Assembly: GCA_025345505.1 (NCBI GenBank)
Contig: JANVCC010000073.1
Location: 3,832,206-3,896,205 of the forward strand
Origin: Todiramphus chloris collaris
Taxonomy: Eukaryota; Chordata; Aves; Coraciiformes; Alcedinidae
Reading direction: 5' to 3'
DNA: 64,000 nucleotides
Part shown: piece by piece, positions 36,331 to 64,000 of the stretch
How the letters are laid out: each line of letters begins with the position of its first letter
How positions within the stretch are numbered: the first letter of the stretch is position 1
Translations under genes and position numbers: made by a program
Notes under the pieces: model-generated
Databases searched by the model: none
Told to the model about the DNA's origin: nothing
The model's input: only the letters and a program-made list of their open reading frames with translations

Positions 36331-39300
36331 TCTTTTTGAATCTCTTAGTTTACAGCAACTAATTTATTCAGTATTGTGCTGGAAGAACATTTTCAGATGA
36401 TGTAAAACATATCACTATATATACTACCTTCCAGCTACCCGTTTATGCTGCTGTATAGTACAAAAAAATACCAATGATAGAACAATGTTTGTCCTGTAAA
36501 TTTAATAATTTGATATGGGACAGTTAATGTCTGTACAAACTAAAACATATATGGTTGAAACTGTTCATTATATTTGCTATTTCTGCTTCACAGATCTGTT
36601 TTAAAGTCGAGCTGATTGATCTGGCTTTGTCTTCCATTGTAAATATTGTTCTGTTGTTTTCTTTGTAAAACACATCGCGTTTGCGGTTTTGGGAGACTGG
36701 CTTGAAGCTCTGTATAGTGTTTATATTTATCTGACTTGGCTTTCCATAGAGCTCCTTGCAGTAAATACGTGTTCATGTAGCTCCGTCTCTTGGTTTTATT
36801 TTTAAACTTCTGTGGGGTTTTTTTTTCTATCAGAAGCACATTTCGTCCTGCTGGGGTTGGTTTCTTGTTAAAGTGGTTTTGTCACCCTATGTCCCTGAAG
36901 ATTTGGAGAAGCTTTTAGTTTACTTCAAGGGAGTGATTCCCAGTCTGCCCAGTTTTCTCTGCCACTTAGTGTAAAAGATAACACACAGCAAAACACTCAG
37001 AAGTTTTCTTTCTCAGATTCATCATGAACTGAGTTTCTGAATGAAAAAACAAAACCAAACCTCAGCTGTACCTGATACTTTCTTGTTCTGCTTTAAATGC
37101 AGAAGACTCTGGCAAGATTTGTCCATGACTGTGCACGGAAGTTTCCTAATCAAAAAGTACTAGTCCTAGAAGTAATTTTTACCAGTTTATTATCAAATAA
37201 GTTCCTGTCTTTAGAGTAGAAGGGAACAAGAATAGCTTGCTGTTACAAGATTTGTAGTAGTACTTTGGTTTGATAAATAAGTCTCAGTATGTAAAACCAA
37301 AGCCCATAGAGTTATGTCATAATTTGAAGTAATTCACCCCCTTGTAAAAACAACTGAACTTCAGTTGGAAAATGCAAACAAAATGTAGTGCCCTTTTCCA
37401 GTTCCTTACTGACATGAGGGGTGTGTCAATAATTCTGTATAGAAAGAGGTTTTAACCATAGATGTGAGTGTATGTGATCTCCATACTGTGGGTGATTACT
37501 GTGAAATGTCTTGGATTAGACTTTCCTTTCTTTAAAAATATTTAATTCTTACCCTGTTGCTTGGAATAGTGCATTAAATCAACTCCCTGGGAAAGTCAAG
37601 GTTGCTGCAAGAATAGGGTCTTCCTCAAATAAACCAACCCCTTACTCAGGGGCACATTTTATAGCATGTAGCCTGTATTGGGAAGAAAAAGAAAACAATG
37701 CTGCTCATAGATGGCAGAAACAGCCCTACCAGCAGTAAACAAACAGCGAAAATTATTCAAACACTGTCAGGACTGTTGCAACAGTCCCACAATAACTGCT
37801 TTCAGAGACCTTTGACTGAATGTCATGTTGGATCTGAAACGGGCTAACTGCTTGAGGGTGGGTTGGTTGTGGTGGTGTTATTTTTTTGAGGGGAGTGGGG
37901 TGGAGGATGTAGTTTTGCACTAAATTTTCAAATGCCTTTGGGTGAATCATTGACAGAACTCTTGCTTTTGAAGCATGGTGAAAGCCCTCAATTAAAACCA
38001 GAAGGCAAGATAGACTTCCTATCTGAATCTGAAGACAGTCAATAGAACATATATTAAAAAGTCTTTGTTTTGGAATACACTGACCAATTCCGATGGACCT
38101 TGTATCTCACCAAGCAGTGTGGTACTGGAAGTGACCAAGTAACTGGGAACAAGAGGTTCATAGCAGGGAAGGACCTTTTCAGCGTTACCAGGTAACAATA
38201 CAATTTATATTGCAGTTTTTTTCATCCTTGCATCCTCTTTTGGCTACAGCAATAGAGTTCCCTCAAGTATAAAGGAGTTTCTCCCCATACTTTTTCACAA
38301 AGGGTTGTGAAGCATGTCTAGGGGCAGAGCAGGAGCTGTATAGATCTGGGAGGTTAAGAACTTCCCCCTACCTCCCTTTTGTTTAAGAATCACAAGCTGT
38401 TTCTGCAGTTTTTTTCCAAGGTATTGACGTAAAAGTTTAAAGCAGCTTTATGGTTATAGGAGAGTGGCTGTCAGGAAATACAGCTGGGTGGGCACAGTAG
38501 CTTCAGCTGCTATTCTGAGCTTCACCCAGGGGCTACAGTGAGCACACCTTTACTGAGGACAGCAGTTTGCTTTCCTAGCTACTCTTCACCTTGTTGCCAG
38601 CTGAGGCTGTTCTTAGGCAGTGGTCACCAGTCTGCTACAAATGGGTAGAGTTAATTTCAAAAGCTAATAGTTCTAGATACTTAGCCTACATTTTTAATGT
38701 AGAATGCTGTTGCTACTCCCCTGAGCTAAGCACTGCTCCTGACTTGCATTAGCAATAGTGTCACGCTCTTTGTTGATAAAATACCCTGGAAAGACTAAAT
38801 TCTTCCACTCCTGTGCAGTTTTCAGCTTGTGTTTCAAGTGGAAGTAGCCATAGCAGCAGAAGCATTACGTGTCCAGCAACAATCTGAAGTGTAACTAGGC
38901 TGGGAAGAGCCTGTTAAAAACAGGTAATGTTGCTCAGAGTGGTATGGTCCTAACTCTGACAAAAACAACCTTCCCGTGGGGTCTGTACAATTCAGGCAGC
39001 ATACTCACTACACCACACTCCAGCTAGGTATTGAAGTATATAGGAAATAATGGCAGAAGATCACGTTTTAGAACTCGAGCCTCTGTTGCTTGCAATATCA
39101 GTATATTACTTTTTCAAAGTCTAAAACTATTTTTTAAAATAGGTACTTTCTGCACCCATTGACATGAGAAATCTTCACTACAGAGGACTGGCATTTAGAG
39201 AACAAACTGGTGCATACCGAAGAGCTTCCAAAGCACAAAGTTGGCATGTGGCAGCCTAGTTCATGGTGTAGAAATGGTGCTGCAGTGCCCTGCGTGCTCA

Positions 39301-40035
39301 CTTTGGTTTATAGATTGTACTCTGGCTGCAGAATTGTTTTCTAAGTTTAAATCCCACCTTATAAATTAACTTGAGGTTGAAGGAAGCTTTTTCTTTTTAG
39401 ACCCAGACTATAATAGGACTTAATAGACTGGAGGAAGATACTGAAAAGTCTGTCTTAGCAGAACCTTGTTCTTTAATACTAGAACAGTATGAATACAAGT
39501 TAGTGTAAGGTTGCTGTTCGCATGCTTTGCAAACTAGTATTCCTTTAGAAAGTTGCATTTTTTCCACTCATCAGCCCAGTTGCAATTGCCAGTACACCAT
39601 CTGCAGCAAGAACTGGGTATGTAGCAAAGAAAGGCGATGCCCACTCCCTCCCAGTAAGGTGTTCCCCAGTCACTGCTGCATGCAGGCCGTGGCAGGAGCG
39701 TGGGCCTGGGTCTGCCCTGTTTGTCACAGCAGCATGGTGCCCTCCAGTGGCTCACGTGTGCAGACTGTCTCCATCCCACTGCAAACACAGTTTAGTTCTC
39801 TTCCAGGTTCAAGATTAACTGAACTAGACAAACTAAAGCTTTTATTCTCTTTACATGATTAGTTAAAACTAAATCATACTTGAGGAAAAAGAGCCTTAAC
39901 TGTAGATGTTCTGAGCCAGATCATATTTAGGCTATGTTGAAAACTAGTTTAAGGCTCTAACGTCCAAACCATTTTTTTACCTTTGATTTTAAATAATAAA
40001 TCTGCAAACACAAGCTTTTACCTGTAGTTTAATAT
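36331..40035. other. non-coding intergenic sequence
   Basis: No coding frame, RNA gene or named repeat is recognised. AT-rich, with small G/T- and A-rich tracts. Part of the 36.3-36.9 kb segment still looks like 3' UTR in composition and could belong to a longer IRS4 transcript. Confidence 0.45.
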
Positions 40036-40039
40036 TTAT

Positions 40040-40285
40040 ATACTGATGGATAGCACCTAGAGGCCCCAACCAGCATTTGGGCCCCCTCAATGTCACTGCC
40101 CCAAAGAGCTTACAGTCTAAGCAGTCAAGAAGCAGGAGAAAATAGTAACCATGCTTTCTTTCATGGATTGGTAGCTCCGATCCAACACAGGTCAAGTGAT
40201 TTACCTGCTCTAAGGCACAGAATGTGTGGTGGGAATTACACCAGCATCTCTTGAATCCCTGCTGCAGGTCTCAATTAAAAGATGC
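40040..40285 (+). mobile_element. ancient L3/CR1-like retroposon remnant
   Basis: The sequence runs through blocks typical of an old amniote non-LTR element: GATAGCACCTAGAGGCCCCAAC, GGGCCCCCTCAATG, CTGCCCCAAAGAGCTTACAG(TCTAA), then GGTCAAGTGATTTACCTGCT and a GGTGGGAATTACACC...CTTGAATCCC end. These match, in order, the consensus I recall for L3/CR1-like 3' regions in reptiles and birds (CCCCAAAGAGCTTACAGTCTAA and GTGACTTGCCCAAGGTCAC). It is heavily diverged and truncated, with no coding capacity. Confidence 0.6.
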
Positions 40286-41600
40286 TCCTTCCTCTCTAGA
40301 TCACTTTTCTCTTAATAAAATTAGCCCATTTGGAAAGGTCAGCCTGAAGCTGATTAAGGTTCAGGACTGTTCTCCAGGTCAGGGGGAGAGCTGCAGGAAC
40401 AGAACAGAGAACGTATCTGTCAGAAGTGTAGCTACTTGACATACTTTCATTTTCTGTGGTCAGTTCACAGGTTTGGGACCTAAAGCTGCCAGAAGAGTAT
40501 CTGTTCTGGGTCCTATCTACTTTAAATCAGAATAGTATCTCCTGTCTTTTTCTGTGGGCTTTGTTTTACATGACGCGAGAGAAGCCCAAATCTTGGAAAG
40601 AAGCACTGGTTATACACTACTAGAGCAAACATGTTCTGCCCTTTCCCAGATCCCCGTGTATGAACACTTCTTGTTGGTGCGCACCAAGACCTTAGCATCC
40701 ATTCTTCTCCCTTTTTTTGGGAGAGCTAGGGACAGGCTGCTATGTTCATTGCCAGCAGCAAGATAAGGGCTTGTGTTTATGAGAAGAGACTTACTATTTC
40801 AGCTTTGGTAACAAGTTCTTGACCTGGAGGTAGCAGCAGGTTCAGTTTATTTCTATATGCATCAGCAAATCAAAGTGAGTTGAAGGATGCACATTGCTGA
40901 ATTGCCCACTCTCTACCAACAGAGATAACTGCAGCTAATTGAAAAAAAGACAAAGCTGTTAATATTTTGCACTTTAAACTAAAGAACTTCAGTTCCATAC
41001 TTAGCTGAAAGCTTTTGAACTCAGCACCAGTCTCACTGTATAAATCTCTGCCACCTGCTCAGGCACCAGTCCTATGTCTTTTGTTAAACGTGCATAAACC
41101 AAGATTTCTGATGCTTCGTGCTTACAATGATAACTGAAAGGTAAGAATGAATAGCCATTAGCAGATAAATTACTTAACAGCAGTCAAACAAATACACTTC
41201 ACCTGTATAAAGCAGTATGTTAACTCACAAGTTAGGCTGTATTGATAGTTGAGGTGGCAATTTACAACAAAAACAATAAAGTATCATCACTTGAAAAATA
41301 GTCCTGCTTTGTCAGGTACCTCTGTTTATACACAAGGGTAAATGAAACAGCACTGACCATAGAAGCTGAACAGTCACATGTACAAAAAGTGATCACTTTT
41401 CAGCTATTGCACAAGTAGTGACACTAACACACACACACAGTAGGAGTCTTACAACATGACATCTGAAAGACTGCATGCACCATCTTTCGAGGCTTTATGT
41501 GAACTATACATACACAAGAGCTGCTGGATACTGTAAATACATTGTGGGTGTGTATAAATTCACATAAGATTATTTTGTAAATAGAAGAGTTTCCACCAGC
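40286..41600. other. non-coding sequence between IRS4 and COL4A5 3' ends
   Basis: AT-rich with short (CA)n near 41428 and a + strand AATAAA at 41275-41280. Nothing coding is recognised. The right end may still belong to the COL4A5 3' UTR. Confidence 0.45.
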
Positions 41601-42619
41601 TTATGCTTTTATTTTACTCAGGTTTCTTAGTGTGTATGCTATTTTGGATACAAGGCATGACACCAGAGTAGAGGTTTCACATAAGCATAATCTTCAATGC
41701 TTTGGTAACTGGATATTCCCAAGGAACACGTTTTATTAAACCGAACTGTTTGTTTACTAAACTGTGAATGTGACTTTTATTCAGGAAAGGAGGATATAGA
41801 ATATGGCTAATAATTTCACATATTTTCACAAGATACAGAAAACCCCTCTTCAAGTGGATTGGGATTTCTAAGCACAAATAAACCCACTGATAGCGTGCTG
41901 TATTACATTTCAAACACTGATCAAAATTACTTCAGAATAATTGTGCATTTCCCAAATATATCAGGTTGGCAACTGAGGAAGGAAATTAAGTATCAAATGA
42001 TTAAGTTGGCCTAAGAGGGATAAATTCTTTGTACCACAAGTTTCATAATAAAATACTGCCATATGTTTTAATTTTAGACATAAGCATTTTTATATCAGAG
42101 TCTGGTTTGTTTCTAAATGACTGAAAGTTTCAGCTAAAAAGGTGTTTACACAATATACAAATTTCATTACTTACAAAGAGAAATAATCTTAAAATTTCAT
42201 ATTAAAAACCTGGGATACAGTAGGGTTAGTAGCACCATGAAAAGTGTTTTTCAAAACTGCAGTCTTGTTATTTTAAACATACTCAGTGCGTCGTGTTTTT
42301 CTTTATTCTCTTGGTTGATCAAAAAGGTGCCATTTTGGTACAGGGAGAGAAATGAAAAATGTCATCTTCTGATCCTTTGTGAACCTCAAGTGTTCGTTTC
42401 TGTTTCCAAGAGATCAATTCTTTCATCTTAGTCCTGTTGTCAGATATGTACCGAACAACCCTTCGTTTGGCACATGAGTGAGGTACACCTGAACTTGCAT
42501 GGTTAAAACAGTTTGGATTTGTTTTTTCTTTTCTTTCTGCACAGTAGCACCATTGTTGAAGCTGGAAGACAGTGCATCTTAGGAACTTTCAACTGTTTTA
42601 TAAAACATTCTCCAAGACG
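41600..42619 (-). other. COL4A5: COL4A5 3' UTR (extent approximate)
   Basis: This is non-coding sequence after the COL4A5 stop on the - strand. Candidate poly(A) signals on that strand (read as TTTATT on +) lie at 42302-42307, 41776-41781, 41732-41737 and 41608-41613. The human 3' UTR is on the order of 1 kb, which would favour one of the distal sites. Which is used cannot be decided from sequence. Confidence 0.5.
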
Positions 42620-63871
<21,252 letters not shown>

Positions 63872-64000
63872 CTAAACACATTGGAATGCTATTATCATTC
63901 TGAACAAAAGCTTTTTTTTTTTTTTTTATAATTTTAAACCCCTATGTATTTTTTTTTTTGTAAGTATGAGATTTAATATTACATGTATCCAACTTTAAAT
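63872..64000 (-). other. COL4A5: COL4A5 intron 31 (partial)
   Basis: Polypyrimidine-rich sequence with two T/A runs, cut by the window edge. Confidence 0.7.

Overview
The window is vertebrate genomic DNA, most likely from a bird. It carries two convergent genes: IRS4 on the + strand and the 3' half of COL4A5 on the - strand. The pairing itself supports the paralogue calls. In human Xq22.3, COL4A5 and IRS4 lie next to each other tail to tail, whereas the IRS1/COL4A4 and IRS2/COL4A1 pairs are head to tail. The bird assignment is inference. It rests on fairly compact introns, no recognisable Alu/L1-type mammalian repeats, and a dispersed-repeat style (poly-A/C tracts and a 49-bp GC-rich minisatellite) that I associate with bird genomes.

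Layout. Positions 1-4.3 kb are AT-rich non-coding DNA with an A/C-rich simple repeat and a possible LTR remnant. A small orphan CpG island at 4.45-4.93 kb carries a perfect TCTCGCGAGA palindrome and a perfect RFX X-box. It is followed by a 49-bp tandem repeat inside what looks like a dispersed element. Positions 5.8-12.3 kb are non-coding, with one ancient MIR/L3-like remnant. A large CpG island (about 12.35-14.6 kb) forms the TATA-less IRS4 promoter, with five CCAAT/ATTGG boxes and a TCACGTGA E-box. The IRS4 coding region is a single uninterrupted exon (13778-17290, 1170 aa) with PH, PTB and a phosphotyrosine tail. Positions 17.3-42 kb are non-coding and contain a proximal poly(A) signal, a candidate spliced 3'-UTR exon of IRS4 (from 34334), and another ancient retroelement remnant near 40.1 kb.

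From about 42 kb to the right edge lies COL4A5 on the - strand. I could place 20 standard coding exons with GT-AG boundaries, all phase-consistent, which I number 32-51 by the human scheme. Together they encode 792 complete codons of Gly-X-Y triple helix and the whole 12-cysteine NC1 domain. The gene's 5' half lies beyond position 64000. Two in-frame 9-bp microexons sit in the large intron between exons 41 and 42.

IRS4 is a cytoplasmic docking protein for insulin/IGF-1-type receptors, and COL4A5 is a secreted basement-membrane collagen chain. Their adjacency is conserved synteny and does not imply a shared pathway. I found no protein-coding gene other than these two, and no tRNA, rRNA or intact mobile element.
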